Numbered from the stretch's first letter, positions 10,474 to 22,507 are shown. The stretch is 64,000 nt of DNA from Escarpia spicata (GCA_963995525.1 OZ023208.1:23052562-23116561); one strand, 5' to 3'. The notes: generated from the sequence alone by a model not told the origin. Made by a program: numbers and translations.

Positions 10474-10552
10474 CTGAAAGGCGTGTCGTGACTCTCACAT
10501 GGTCTTCATTGGTCCAGCTTTGTTGACTTGGTCGATCCACTAAGTCTGCGGC
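10474..10552 (-). CDS. Candidate internal coding exon (79 bp), product unknown
   Basis: On the minus strand a 79-bp segment is bounded by an acceptor ending TTATGTTCTTGTAG and by a donor CAG|GTAAAAG. One frame is open across it and reads through WTNEDHVRVTTRL, starting in phase 0 and ending with one extra base. I do not recognise the protein. Support is limited to splice signals plus one open frame. A 79-bp open frame is easy to get by chance, and the polypyrimidine tract of the acceptor is only moderate. If real, it belongs to a minus-strand gene with very long introns, and the candidate exon at 43576-43687 could be part of the same transcript (inference). The codon content differs from the AT-rich surroundings. 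Confidence 0.3.
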
Positions 10553-10669
10553 CTACAAGAACATAAAACATACTGTAAATATCTACATGAACCAGTTGAA
10601 GACCGACATTTCATTGTAACACATTTATCTGATTTTACAATACTTTTAATGACAAACTATCTTGACTGG

Positions 10670-10880
10670 AGCACAGTGGTTGAACGGTCTGGGTGCCGGA
10701 CTGTGTGGAAACTTGGGCAATTTCATTCATCCTACATTGCCGTTAGTCCCTTGCTCTAATGATAACTCTTGCTGGTCCCTGTTCACGATTCTGCCTAATG
10801 ATTTGTGTATGTTGAGCCTCTGAGCTCAGATTCCTAGGGATACAGGCGCTACAGAAGAATATTATTATTATTATTCTATC
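10670..10880 (+). mobile_element. SINE-like element with tRNA-type A box
   Basis: It starts GAGCACAGTGGTTGAACGG, where TGGTTGAACGG (10677-10687) fits a pol III A box. The body holds TTGGGCAATTTCATT, and the 3' part ends in a (TTA)n tail near 10860-10880. The 3' half matches 41275-41430 in reverse complement (shared AACTCTTGC, GTCCCTGTT, GCCTCTGAGCTCAGAT). The TTGGGCAATTTCATT word also occurs in 54690-54965. Confidence 0.7.
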
Positions 10881-10884
10881 TGGT

Positions 10885-11478
10885 GTCTATGCCAGGGAAG
10901 TAAAAGATTCTACGCAGGTAACTGGGAAAAAACCTGTCGTGAACCCACTGAGCTGGGATTTCATTCTCCAAACTCCCATTGGCGTGATAGTCTGAAAATG
11001 GACCCAGATGAAGAATAACTTGCCCTTGCACAGTGCAACCCCGCCCTTGTGTAGTCCCAAAACATCACCCCAAAATTTGTATATTTAAGTAGCAGCAGGG
11101 CATCGCTGATTCCCCCAGACACGTGAATCACACGAGGCCCAAAGAACACACGTCACTGATACGAGTAATCCCAAGGTAACAAGTACTTGGTGGTCAGGAC
11201 CTGCTCCAGTGTAACCGCGTTCCATCATTGCAGAGATCAGTTTCTGTCTGGATTGAGTTCTTGCTGTCAATACCTGACAGGGTGTTTCATAAATAGGGGT
11301 GGGGTGAGGGGGGTTCACAGGGGGTCACAGATGTTCCAGTCAAGGAACAGATGACCATGAAATGACCACAAGTCTTGACCAGACCACTGGCTGCTGCAGC
11401 TGTGGCCTGGGTGTTGCAAAGGTCATGTCTTGTCATCAATGTTTCATCCTGTTTTCTGTCACTGTTGTATTTTACACA
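10885..11478. other. Unique sequence, no gene seen
   Basis: GC is somewhat higher at 11090-11440. Short frames on both strands have no domain or splice context I can support. Confidence 0.4.
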
Positions 11479-11694
11479 TAGTGGAACCCTGCTTCATGGT
11501 CACCTCAGTAATGCAGCCACCTTGCAATTAAGGTCATCCCAGAACAAACCCAAATGATTTACAAACAAAATTATTTCCACATACAGTAAAGTATAGAACA
11601 TTTGTCCAGCTAATAATATTATGGTCACCTCGCTATTCAGGTCACTTTTGTGCAGTCCCATCCCAAAAGTGACCTTAATAGTGATGTGTTAAGC
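11479..11694 (+). mobile_element. MITE-like element, copy 1
   Basis: It begins TAGTGGAACCCTGC and ends around AATAGTGATGTG. It shares its two distinctive parts with 28105-28872: the GTAATGCAGCCACCTTGCA block, and the CAGGTCACTTTTG...CAGTCC terminal block. Only one copy of the inner block is present here, against about twenty in the second locus. The CAGTGGAACC-type end with TA flank suggests a Tigger/pogo-type non-autonomous element (inference). Confidence 0.6.
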
Positions 11695-11742
11695 ATCAGC
11701 GATATACCTTTTGCTACAAGAAGATATGACTGTTGTCTTTAA

Positions 11743-13901
11743 CCGTCTGAACCCTGGCAATCTCAACCAAAATAACCAATACCCTAGGCTCATGAGAGAA
11801 AATCAACAAAATTACTGCCATGCAACCAACAGTGGTTTATGTAATGTACTTAAAAAGTCAGAATGCAATGAACACACTGTAAACTGTTTTTTACCGTCAA
11901 CTAGCACCAGTACTCTTTTTTGTTGTACCAATCTGTCCAGCACGTTGCGCCATCTCTGATGCATAGATACCAGCGACAGTAACCACATCAGTATGTTGTC
12001 TTTGTCTTCTTGTAAGGAAGGTCCATGGCAGCAACATTTGGGTTAGCCTTGCGTTATCTGTTGTAGTTGTAAACAACGCACATGTTACTTCCTGTAGCCT
12101 CTATGGATCTCGCAGGGTAATGAAGGCAGACATTTTGCATAATTTTATGTAACTCAGTCTCCCGCAATACAAGACATTGCACCATACTTCAGTAGTCACC
12201 AACAAGTTGGGGACACAACTCGTCAATGAAGTTGTTGAAAGTTCTAAACCTCTCCTTGGTCACAGTGTGCACACTGTAATAATTCATGAGTACATCAGCA
12301 TTATAACATGCCTACATGACAAATTTCACAAATAGTCGACGAGGCCGGCGATAACATCGCCTTGTTTTATGTAGACGGGTGAACTGGTCATTCTTGTCAC
12401 ATCCACTCATGTACTTGTTGTAGTCGATCACGAGTTGTGGAATGGCGATCATCACCGCCGTCCCATCCTTGTTTCTTCTATTCACAGTTCCAACTTCTGC
12501 TGGGTCATGATAGTGGGACAGAAAGTTGACTGGTTTTTTGTCCATCCAAATGATGGCTGACATATGCAGTCATGCTGACCACGCACTGCTATTGTTTTCT
12601 TTGTTTGTTTCATTGATTGTGGGTAATGCTTGCGATTGCACATGATCGTTCCCACAGCGAATACTCCCATGGTATTGTGGAGGTATTGAAATAGCTTCAC
12701 TGAATTGTAGAACCTATCCATTACGAGGATGTGATTCTTGTGAGCTAGACCAGCAGCTGTCGCAAGATGGGCGACAACACTGCCCGTCGCCCCTAGTTCA
12801 TTGATATACAGGCCACTGTGTTTCCCAGTATATATCTCTGCATGCATGATATAACCAGATTCAGATTCGCACATCAGAAATTATTTGATTCCCATTTGAC
12901 GGGTTTGTCTTCGATGTATTACTTGATATCTGGTCTATTCTTGGTGGGTACCATCCCTTCATCAAGAATGAGGTACCTCCTTGGCACGAAATAGTGGTGC
13001 AATTTTGGTAAGAGAATGTCAAGCCTACGTCTCACTTCATATATCTTATCAGCCTCATCTTCTTCATCAACTAAGTGAAGGTAAGTCCAAATGGCCAGAA
13101 AGCGATCACGATCCATGACGTCACAAAATCCCAGCAACAGGTAATAAAGTTCTTGCCTGATCCTTGCCAGTAATTTTCGTACCTTGGTTTGACAACAGAG
13201 TTCTCCAATTGAAGCCTAAGTGCTGCAAATGCTCTCATTTCATTATGATCAATTGGCTTGAATAACTTGGCATAATATGCACTTGGTTTGTTTTGCTTTT
13301 TTCTGATTGGCAAAAAATCATTATCCAGAAACAAACCAACATAGTCTACTGCTTTACTTTCAGCGGTGATATATTGCAGCATATTCTGCGAGCCTACTGT
13401 AGCATTGGCATATGTGGTAAACGATGTCTTCGACCATCCATTATCCAACACATGGACACCACTATCAGCACACCTGCGCCGCTGGCAAGGGGGCGGCGAT
13501 CACCTCCTCCATTATCAACCTGAGCAGGATTGCTGTCATCGGAATCCGATGACGATGAAATTCCATCTGACGGATAATCGACGTCATTTATTAGTTTGTT
13601 TTCATTGTCCGAGTCTGACATTGCCAAAACCTGCGCTGTAGTAAAATCTACCTGCTCTGCTTGTATTGCTGGTGTGGCATTGTCAACTGAACATTTCATG
13701 TTGTTTGGTCGAAGAAATCCAAGTTACAACACTCGTTTCTATAAATATAATGTCCCGCCAATGTGCAGGCGACTTTTGCTGAAGTGTATTTGTTAAATGA
13801 ATGCTGAATGGCTAGCTCTGCAGGAATATCGGGCATACAGGACAAAGACGAAATGGCATTAGCCCGATATATTAGGCTAATGGAGTAACAAGTTCAAAAG
13901 G
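11743..13901 (-). mobile_element. piggyBac element, inactive, both ends visible
   Basis: TTAA target duplications lie at 11739-11742 and 13902-13905. The inward terminal sequences match as imperfect inverted repeats: CCGTCTGAAC at the left and CCTTTTGAAC (read on the minus strand) at the right. The 2159-bp interval holds one decayed transposase in minus orientation (11901-13699). Size, TTAA duplication and CC-starting termini fit piggyBac elements. Confidence 0.8.
11901..13699 (-). pseudogene. piggyBac transposase pseudogene (DDE_Tnp_1_7 type)
   Basis: The homology runs through several frames. First is an acidic serine/aspartate-rich N-terminus (13699-13460), then the dimerisation/DNA-binding region with ENYWQGSGKN (13451-13130). 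Next is MDRDRFLAIWTYLHLVD (13137-13060) with the first catalytic aspartate in ILDEGMVPTKNR (near 12960). GYIMHAEIYTGKHSG and the second aspartate in ILVMDRFYNS (near 12715) follow. Then come WMDKKPVNFLSHYHDP and the third aspartate region VIDYNKYMSGCDKNDQF (near 12395). A cysteine-rich C-terminal domain with CGYC and KKEYWC ends at a TAG at 11901. At least four frame changes and two stops interrupt it. All three acidic positions can still be read, but the gene cannot make a full protein. Confidence 0.93.
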
Positions 13902-14204
13902 TTAATATGGATTTCTGTGCTGAAACACCAACCGCACTCTCTCTTGCCAAGGAAGTCAAGTGGTGATTATATGTGACTAGCATTCTGGGTTAATCCACTG
14001 GGTTAATCCTGCGTCAAGACATTAGTGCCTGTGTGAAAGTGGCCACCACCAGTCTACCGTCCTGGCAACGAACATGAGTTACTTGCTCAATAAACCTGAC
14101 CGATAACTGGTTAAAGTCTGTTTATTGGTGTCAACTAACGTATGACTAGAGTTTGTTTGGCCATCGCAGATTACCCTTGCATAGGTGGAGTTGATACAGG
14201 AAGG

Positions 14205-14705
14205 GTATAACAGACTACCCTCCTCATTGCTGTCCCACTATGTCTACAAAGTCCAGCCCTACTGGTCAGTCCAGAAACACTGGACAAAGCTGTCTCACTA
14301 TGTCCTTAATGTCCAGGCCTACATACCATTGGTCAGTGCAAAAACATTGACCAAAGCTGTCTCACTATGTCCATAATGTCTGGTCCTATACACCATTGGT
14401 CAGTTCAGAAACATTGGCCAAAGCTGTCTCACTACGTCCATAATGTCAAGTCCTATACACAATTGGTCAGTGCAGAAACAGTGGCCAAAGCTCTCTCACT
14501 ATGTCCGTAATGTCCAGTCCTACACGCCACTGGTCAGTGCAGAAACATTGGCCAAAGCTGTCTCACTATGTCCATAATGTCCAGCCCTACACGCCACAGG
14601 TCAGTCCAGAAACACTGGCCAAAGCAGTCTCACTATGTCCATAATGTCCAATCCTACACACCATTGGTCAGTTCAGAAACGCTGGCCAAAGCTTACTCAC
14701 TGGTC
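14205..14705. repeat. Minisatellite, 67-bp unit, about 7 copies
   Basis: The unit contains GTCTCACTATGTCCATAATG, TCCAGTCCTACACACCATTG and GTCAGTGCAGAAACATTGGC. Copy spacing measured from the GTCTCACTA word is 67 bp. The array is moderately degenerate. Confidence 0.92.
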
Positions 14706-17700
14706 AGTATATAGTGTATCATTGGACGCATTCACAGCTTTCGTTATGATGGTGATTCTGGGGAAATCACTTTACTACTCAGACCTTGTGACCATCGCAT
14801 AACAATGTAACCACTGGAGAACTGAAATGAACTACATGTGACAATGGTAGAATTGTGACACTGTGACTATGACAGAAATGTCACTTGGAATGAAGTTGGA
14901 AACATGAAGGAACTAATGTTGCAAAACAAGGTCGAACTGTAAGAGTGTGATAAATGAGAAACCAGTTAGCGATGCAGGGCATGTTTCCTAATGTTCAAAT
15001 ATAATGTCATATATATATCACACAATTTAATAAAATCAGAAAGTTTAACAATTAATAATTTTCCCACAGAGACATGAAACACTTGAGGCTTCAAAAGAAA
15101 ACCAAACTTGCCGTCTTTCCAATATTAGTTCAACAGGCAATTGACCTATAAATAAACCTATCTATATCATAGCAGGTGACGTCAACAAGGTTATAGCGAT
15201 GACATATGAATGTGTGCATGATGCATAATACATGACATCAAAGTGTGACGTCATCGGTGATGTTATTACGACGAGCACTGACGTCACTCGTTATTCATCA
15301 AATGACATTTTCAGACCCTAGAAAGGCTAACCGGTGAAGCTACGCGGAAACGCCGGATCAATATGTGCCGCGACACACATTCACACATTATACAATGTCC
15401 ATGCGTCACCATCGCCGACTACTTTCGTAATCTGTAAATCTTTAAAACTGGCCGATGCCTGGTCATATCCCAGGGTGCAAAGGGGCAGACCTTACAACTA
15501 CGCTCACGTCCCTTGAGTCATGGCTGACAGAGAGTGAGTGATAATAGGGTGATGAGCAGCTTTGAAGACATGTTGCAGTGTCCCCCACGAGTATCAGCAT
15601 GTAACAATTATAGAGAGATGTCCTTTCGTGGTGGGAAGTGATCAGTTCATGATCAGCAGACATGTCTAGCACCTTGTCTTATGTGATACATGTGACACGC
15701 ACATGGCCATTCTGAGTGCGACAGCGGCCAACTAAATCACTTCCTTTACAGATGTCCAATGTAAGTTAAACTGTCTGGCACATTGAATAAGGACGGAAAA
15801 CCTGTCCATAATATTCAATTCATGTACAAAATTGTGAATATCAAAGGATTTGATCTCTTGATATACGGAACCAAATCTTTTTTATGCAGAGAAGTAAGGG
15901 AGCGGTCATTATTTACAATAACGGATTTCAGTGTTAGAAATGTGGGTCAATTAATTTAGAGTGCAAAAATATTTGCAAAGAATGTTTTTTATTTATGATT
16001 CCAGGAGCATATTTATCAGTCGAGCATAGGGAGGTCAAATTTTCACTGCAGATGGTTAATAATGACCGCTCCTAACTTCTTAGCATAAAATAGATTTTGT
16101 TCAACATTGCAAGACATAATAAAATCCGTAGATTACAATTTTGTATATAAATTAAGTATTACTGACAGTTTCTCCTCCATTTTGTTGTGAAAATATCGTG
16201 ATACACATCAGACATTGTTGCACTGCGATCAATATTATTGACTGTCATTGGCACTGCTACCAAATAGGTTGCATTAAAAAAAAAGTTGTTTCACCCATCT
16301 AAGCTTCTCGCTTTCACCATTTGTATGATTTTCAGAACAATGAGTCTGCAATAAAACAAAACACCATGTTAACAGACACTGCTGGAAACATTTGCATGAA
16401 CCAGTGGGGGCCGACTGCGCAGCGGATGTCGCACTTCATTGCTCTATTCACCAGACAAGGAAAAGTAATTCTGCGTTATGACGAATAACTTTATTATAAG
16501 TCTTGAATTCTGGGAGTGATGTCAGTTCTTGTTTTCTGTCACTCTGTCTCGTCATCTCCCCTGGTGACCACTTGGACAAACACTGAACTTTGTTCTACTT
16601 ATCGCATCGACCAATGACATCTTGCGCTAGAATGTGTTCTTCGTTGAATCGAGTTGTTGGGCAGCACACCAACACTGGATGAGTCATCTAGACTCATTTC
16701 CGCCAAGGTTTTTTAGTCCTGTTTTTTTCTTACTAACACGCACGCACGCATAGTCGCATACCGAAATATCCTATCCACAGATGATCAATGTCATTTTACA
16801 AAGCTGCCAATCAGGGAAGACTGCACACCAATAGCCGCCGACCGGTGACAGTAACTACAACGACACAAGGTCGTTCCTCGATTAAGCTCCTTAAGAATCA
16901 GATCTCTAACCACATTCGCGTCAGACACACTCTATTCTTAGAGGACAGTTTTCTGGCACGTTTCCTGTCAAAGTCGCCCGATCCTTGCAGCGTCTCGACG
17001 CCTTCTGGCATTCAGTACTGACGCAAGTCCTCGATGGTGTTTGTCACGTGGAACCGTGAAGTGTGGTGTCTGCGTCATTATCGCTGTAGTCTCGCTGCCA
17101 TCTCGCTGCCGGCACACCTTGACAAATGATGACCCGCGATCCATCAAGGTTACATGTGTTAAATCATATGTTAGTGCCGCAATCAATTGGCAAAGAACGC
17201 TTTTATATTTAGATCTCGCAGCGATGAAATACTTGACACAAAATTATGCGTAGGTATTGACCAAATGCGGTAATCCATTGTGGAGATGTAAAACAATTAC
17301 AAAACGTGGTGACCAACTAATCCAGGTGTTTCGTAAAACTATAACATAATTGATATATAAAAGTTAGTTAGGGTGATGGTGGCAGTTACGATTGTTTTGG
17401 GTGATGGATTTAGGACCTGGTATCATATGATAATAGTTCTCTCTCCTTCCTACCTTCTACAATTCACTACAAAATACACCTTTCGTCCACGGTAGAACAC
17501 CAATATGACCCCAACCAAATTACCCAAAAAGTACTTTGTGCCTGCATAAAATACACCGTGGAGGGCCTGGTCAACTGCCCCATTCACCTTGCCCTAAATT
17601 CGGCACAGACTCTGGCAGTCCTAAGGGTTTCTGGGCTGCTCCTGACCAAGTGTGTGATATATGCAGCACAGTTAGAACCGAGTTTCATGCAACATGAAAC

Positions 17701-17766
17701 AGCCGAGTCTCTACTTGAATGAAACCAGAAACTGTGGGGATGACATCTTCTAATAGTACGTTAACA
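14706..17766. other. Mostly unique sequence, no gene seen
   Basis: About 3 kb with no exon I can support. Short frames at 15334-15672 and 16788-17253 lie in slightly GC-richer sequence but lack domains or good splice sites. A cluster of CRE palindromes is listed separately. Confidence 0.4.
15177..15286. promoter_or_regulatory. Cluster of three perfect CRE palindromes
   Basis: TGACGTCA occurs at 15177-15184, 15246-15253 and 15279-15286. This 8-bp palindrome is the full cAMP-response element bound by CREB/ATF bZIP factors. It is expected about once per 65 kb by chance, so three in 110 bp is unlikely to be random. No exon or start site is visible next to it. A remote enhancer or an unseen promoter are both possible. 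Confidence 0.5.
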
Positions 17767-17875
17767 CGGAGTTGTGATGACATATTATCATTCTGTGTCA
17801 GATGACAGTTACCATGGTGATGATGTCATCATTCTGTGTCACATGACAGTTACCATGGTGATAATATGTCATCAA
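17767..17875. repeat. Two-copy tandem repeat, about 45-50 bp
   Basis: CATTCTGTGTCAGATGACAG followed by TTACCATGGTGATGATGTCA is repeated once with few changes. Each copy holds the palindrome ACCATGGT. Confidence 0.8.
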
Positions 17876-18654
17876 TCTCTCTATGGCTGTCTTAATGGAA
17901 GACTTCCAAGTGCTGCGAGTTTTGACTTGTAAGACATTACATTCACTGAGAAAATACCAACAAATTACGATATATATATATATATATATATTAGTAATTA
18001 GAGTTGCTCATAACACCGTAATTAGTCACTTAATTAATTAATTAAAAAGTGTGTTTCACACATTATTTTCTACCGTGCAACACTGTTGTTAATCAGACCC
18101 CAACTGACTAGTTTACTTTGCCAATAATTTACAAATCAGGGTAGCTGCTGTTCGCTCCACTGAAATAAACCAATCAGAAATCAATCTAAACAACGACTGC
18201 CACAGACCCTGCTGCCCTCTAGTGGATCTCCCATATTCACCGATTATCAATAAATGTGGACTATAAACCAGATGCTGCATCGCAATCTCAGGAATCTGAC
18301 AGATCATCGACTATTCATCACACTTAGAGATGAATGTTTTGAAACTGATGACAAATGCATGTATTGGACAAACTGCGGAGAGTGCGTCTAAGGACAAGGT
18401 CACCAATGGTGTGAAGGTTGCTGTAGGCGGAGGTTGAGAACATCCCTGACTACACGTGCCTGGTACATGCTGGGCCAAGTACAGGCGGTGGCTCCCTAGC
18501 GGTCATCCACAATGTCTTCTTTTACTTGCAACTGACTAGATCAAAGGTCATCTAGTGCATTTTCTGTCCCCTGTCACCGCTGGGTCCTCCCGGAGTCACC
18601 ATATCATCAATTTATAGACAATGTCACTTCAAGCCACACACATGCCAGCAAGGT
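17876..18654. other. Unique sequence with short (TA)n
   Basis: A TA microsatellite lies at about 17971-17991 and TTAATTAATTAATTAA near 18028-18045. No gene is seen. The minus frame 18113-18307 is unsupported. Confidence 0.45.
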
Positions 18655-18850
18655 AGCATAATTTTTTAATTTGTGCAAATAGTGCTTTCTCTGTCCAAAC
18701 TATAGAACAGGTTTTACCGAGTTAAAATATATCAAACTTTTTGCAGCCACACTCACGTTTCCATGGTGACAAACAATATGGCAGACATTTTGAAACAATA
18801 TTGGTGAATTTAGAAACACTGCCATCCTTGATTGAATATATAGATCTTCC
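18655..18850 (+). repeat. Dispersed repeat, unknown class, copy 1
   Basis: Aligns over about 190 bp with 59255-59430. Shared words include TAATTTGTGCAAATAGT, CGTTTCCATGGTGACAAACA and GGCAGACATTTTG, at roughly 65-75 percent identity by eye. No termini or target duplication were recognised. Confidence 0.6.
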
Positions 18851-18979
18851 TCATTCATGTCCCTGTTCATGATTCCTGCCCTGCCATTGTCTGTCTGTGT
18901 GTCGCTTGGTCTGCCTCCATCTCTTTTACCAACAATCATTTCCTCTAATATTAATTTTGTTTGGTTAACACTTGTAATA

Positions 18980-19146
18980 CAGTAAACCTCGGATATAACA
19001 AAAAAATTTTATACAAAATTTTCTTTAAACTGAATAAATGAATTGGTCCAAGTTTTTTTAATATACGGTAAATTTAAGATATAACGAATTTCGGATATAA
19101 TGAATAAATTGGCCAGTCCCGAGTGATTTGTTATGCGAGTGTTCTG
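18980..19146. mobile_element. Tigger/pogo-type MITE, 167 bp
   Basis: Starts CAGTAAACCTCGGATATAAC, and its reverse-complement end reads CAGAACACTCGCATAACAAA, giving imperfect inverted termini that begin with CAG. TA dinucleotides flank both ends (18978-18979 and 19147-19148), as expected of the TA target duplication. The inner sequence repeats the CGGATATAA word. No coding capacity. Confidence 0.8.
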
Positions 19147-19410
19147 TAGAATAATTCTCCTCAGTTATTCATATATTATGTAACTCGAGATATGCTACTA
19201 ACGAACTTGAATGTGTCACTAAACCTCTAATCACTTACTGTGTCATAGTACCCGGTGTATACTTTTAGGATCAGGGTCACGAGTGTGTAGAAGGTAGATT
19301 TCAAGATACAACAGTGATCTGGGGGGTTCTGTAACTCTTCAATATGACACCATGGCTCCCTGCTCATCCACATAGGGGATTACATAATTATTAGTTATTA
19401 TTATTATATA

Positions 19411-19886
19411 CAGTAACCTACTGCGCTAACCTAACATGCACACGCGTTAACCTAACATGCACACGCACTAACCTAACATGCACACGCACTAACCTAACAT
19501 GAACACGCACTAACCTAACATGCACACGCACTAACCTAACATGCACACGCACTAACCTAACATGCACACACGCTAACCTAACATGCACACGCACTAACCT
19601 AACATGCACACGCACTAACCTAACATGCACACGCGCTAACCTAACATGCACACACGCTAACCTAACATGCACACACGCTAACCTAACATGCACACGCACT
19701 AACCTAACATGCACACGCACTAACCTAACATGCACACACGCTAACCTAACATGCACACACGCTAACCTAACATGCACACGCACTAACCTAACATGCACAC
19801 ACGCTAACCTAACATGCACACGCACTAACCTAACATGCACACGCACTAACCTAACATGCACACACGCTAACCTAACATGCACACGC
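19411..19886. repeat. Minisatellite, 21-bp unit, about 22 copies
   Basis: The unit is CTAACCTAACATGCACACGCA with CACGCACT, CACACGCT and CACGCGCT variants interspersed. 21 is a multiple of three, so the minus strand stays open (VHVRLAC repeat). The CCTAA words are part of the unit and not a telomere. Confidence 0.97.
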
Positions 19887-20124
19887 AGTGATTCTGGAAT
19901 GGAGTCAATTAATCACCCCACTTCAGGACACAAGTCATAATGAACAATTTAATTACGCCATTTAAATGAATATATTAAACATAAATAAATAAGTAAGCTA
20001 AATAAAAGACTTGGCTGCCCAGGCCATAGGTGTATAAATAAACAAATACTTGTGTGTCAGTAAACACAATACAATACCAATAATTGGTTTGGCATTAAGG
20101 CACCAGAATCAATAGACAATTAGT
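19887..20124. other. AT-rich spacer between arrays
   Basis: No feature recognised. Confidence 0.4.
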
Positions 20125-20690
20125 GAATCATCAGTGTTCAATGTCACCTGACAGTCACTGACTGGTGACACTGTCACATGACAGTCACTGACTGGTGACA
20201 CTGTCACCTGACAGTCACTGGTTGGTGACACTGTCACATGACAGTCACTGACTGGTGACATTGCCATGCGACATTCACTGACTGGTGACACTGTCAAGTG
20301 ACAGCCACTGACTGGTGACACTATCATATGACAATCACTGACTGGTGACACTGTCAAATGACAGCCACTGACTGGTGAAACTATCACATGACATTCACTG
20401 ACTGGCGATACTATCACATGACATTCACTGACTGGTGACACTGTCAAGTGACAGCCACTGACTGGTGACATTATCACATGGCATTCACTGACTGGTGACA
20501 CTGTCAAGTGACAGCCACTGACTGGTGACACTATCACATGACAGTCACTGACTGGTGACACTGTCACCTGACAGTCACTGACTGGTGACACTATCACATG
20601 ACAGTCACTGACTAGTGAGTCTCGACTGACAGTCACTAACAGGTGACACTATCACCTCAGAGTCACTAACTGGTGACACTAACTGACATC
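20125..20690. repeat. Minisatellite, 30-bp unit, about 19 copies
   Basis: The unit is CACTGACTGGTGACACTGTC plus ACATGACAGT. It contains self-complementary halves (TGACAGT and ACTGTCA), so every monomer can extrude a hairpin. 30 is a multiple of three, and the minus frame 20109-20636 (SPVSDCHVIV-like repeat) is a by-product. Confidence 0.96.
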
Positions 20691-21162
20691 CGCTGACTCT
20701 CAGTCACCGAAATCAAGTGTCTAGTGGCTAGTGCAGTGTCCAGGTAGAGTGTCACCACGCTTCGAGTGACGCCCTTGGAATGTGTTACTTGCATGTAACA
20801 AGACCGTGATGTGATGTCACCGATGATAAGGTATACGTTTGGTGTTGTGACACAAGCGATAGATCGCCGAGTGTCTCGTTTCCTCATCCTATATCCTACT
20901 GTTAGCCAATAAATAACATTTAAGAAATTCCACCTAACTTCCTAATAATTAACTATGGTATGAAACAATCAATGGAGAGATAAAAATAGCCACGAGTCCT
21001 GTCTGTTCGTGCGCAGTTCTTCTCTCATATTTATTTCCTCGGCTGCATTTTCTGATTATGGATTAAATATTACAGGTAGTTAGCTTGCATTAGTTGGCAT
21101 TTACAGTTCACTGGGAGTCGAAAAGTTGACGTGACACAATGTGGATCTCTGGTAGCAGGTAA
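20691..21162. other. Unique sequence, no gene seen
   Basis: Some CpG-containing sequence at 20700-20880. No exon or RNA gene could be supported. Confidence 0.4.
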
Positions 21163-21975
21163 AACATGGGATCATGGGGGTCTGGGAACAGGTAGAATTT
21201 GAATCATGGGGGTCTGGGAAGAGTTAGAACATGGATCGTGGATGGATCTGGGAAGAGGTAGAACATGGATCATGGATGGATCTGGGAAGAGGTAGAACAT
21301 GGATCGTGGATGGATCTGGGAAGAGGTAGAACATGGATCATGGGGGTCTGGGAAGAGGTAGAACATGGATCGTGGATGGATCTGGGAAGAGGTAGAACAA
21401 GGATCATGGATTGACCTGGGAAGAGGTAGAACATGGATCATGGATGGACCTGGGAACAGGTAGAACATGGATCATGGATGGACCTGGGAACAGGTAGAAC
21501 ATGGATCGTGGATGGATCTGGGAAGAGGTAGAACATGGATCATGGGGTCTGGGAAGAGGTAGAACATGGATCGTGGATGGATCTGGGAAGAGGTAGAACA
21601 AGGATCATGGATTGACCTGGGAACAGGTAGAACCTGGATCATGGATGGACCTGGGAAGAGGTAGAACATGGATCGTGGATGGATCTGGGAAGAGGTAGAA
21701 CATGGATCATGGGGGTCTGGGAAGAGGTAGAACATGGATCGTGGATGGATCTGGGAAGAGGTAGAACAAGGATCATGGATTGACCTGGGAACAGGTAGAA
21801 CATGGATCATGGATGGACCTGGGAACAGGTAGAACATGGATCATTGGGATCTGGGAACAGGTAGAACATGGATCATTGGTGGATCTGGGAACAGGTAGAA
21901 CATGGATCATTTAGGTCTGGGAACAGGTAGAACATGGATCATTGGGTCTGGGAACAGGTAGAACATGGATCATGG
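21163..21975. repeat. Minisatellite, 30-34-bp unit, about 24 copies
   Basis: The unit is GGAAGAGGTAGAACATGGAT followed by CGTGGATGGATCTG, with shorter copies reading CATGGGGGTCTG. Order of variants repeats over about 240 bp, showing segmental duplication within the array. Three overlapping minus frames (MFYLFPDPS type) reflect the 34-bp period. Confidence 0.95.
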
Positions 21976-22049
21976 GTGGGATTGGGTGGTGGAGCAAAAG
22001 AAAGCATGCAAGACTAATGTAGCCGCCAATGCTGTACACATCTCCTGGC

Positions 22050-22405
22050 CACTACTGCTACAACCCATTTGTGACTCCTACAACCAATTTGTAACTCCTG
22101 CAACCAATTTGCGAATCCTGCAACACATTTGTGACTCTTACAACCCATTTGTGACTCTTACAACCAATGTGTGACTCCTACAACCGATGTGTGACTCCTA
22201 CAACCAATGTGTGACTCCTTCAACCCATTTGTGACTCATATAACCGGTTTGTGATTCCTAAATCCAATTGTGACACCTACAACCCATGTGTGACTCCTGC
22301 AACCTGTTTGTGACTCCTGCAACCCGTTTGTGACTCCTACAACCCATGTGTGACTCCTGCAACCCGTTTGTGACCCCTACAACCCATTTGTGACTCCTGC
22401 AACTG
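22050..22405. repeat. Minisatellite, 20-bp unit, about 17 copies
   Basis: The unit is CAACCCATTTGTGACTCCTA with CCAATGTG, CCGTTTG and similar variants. Confidence 0.94.
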
Positions 22406-22507
22406 AAACAACACTGGCCAGTATATGGGTCAAGTGTGATCATGTCAACAACGTATATCATCACAACAGTGTTACATATGTAAACATGGCATGGCCCTTG
22501 GTGCATT

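Noticed and set aside
19411..19886. Telomere-like CCTAA repeats
   Set aside because: CCTAA occurs only as part of a 21-bp unit with ATGCACACGCA; no uninterrupted telomeric run.
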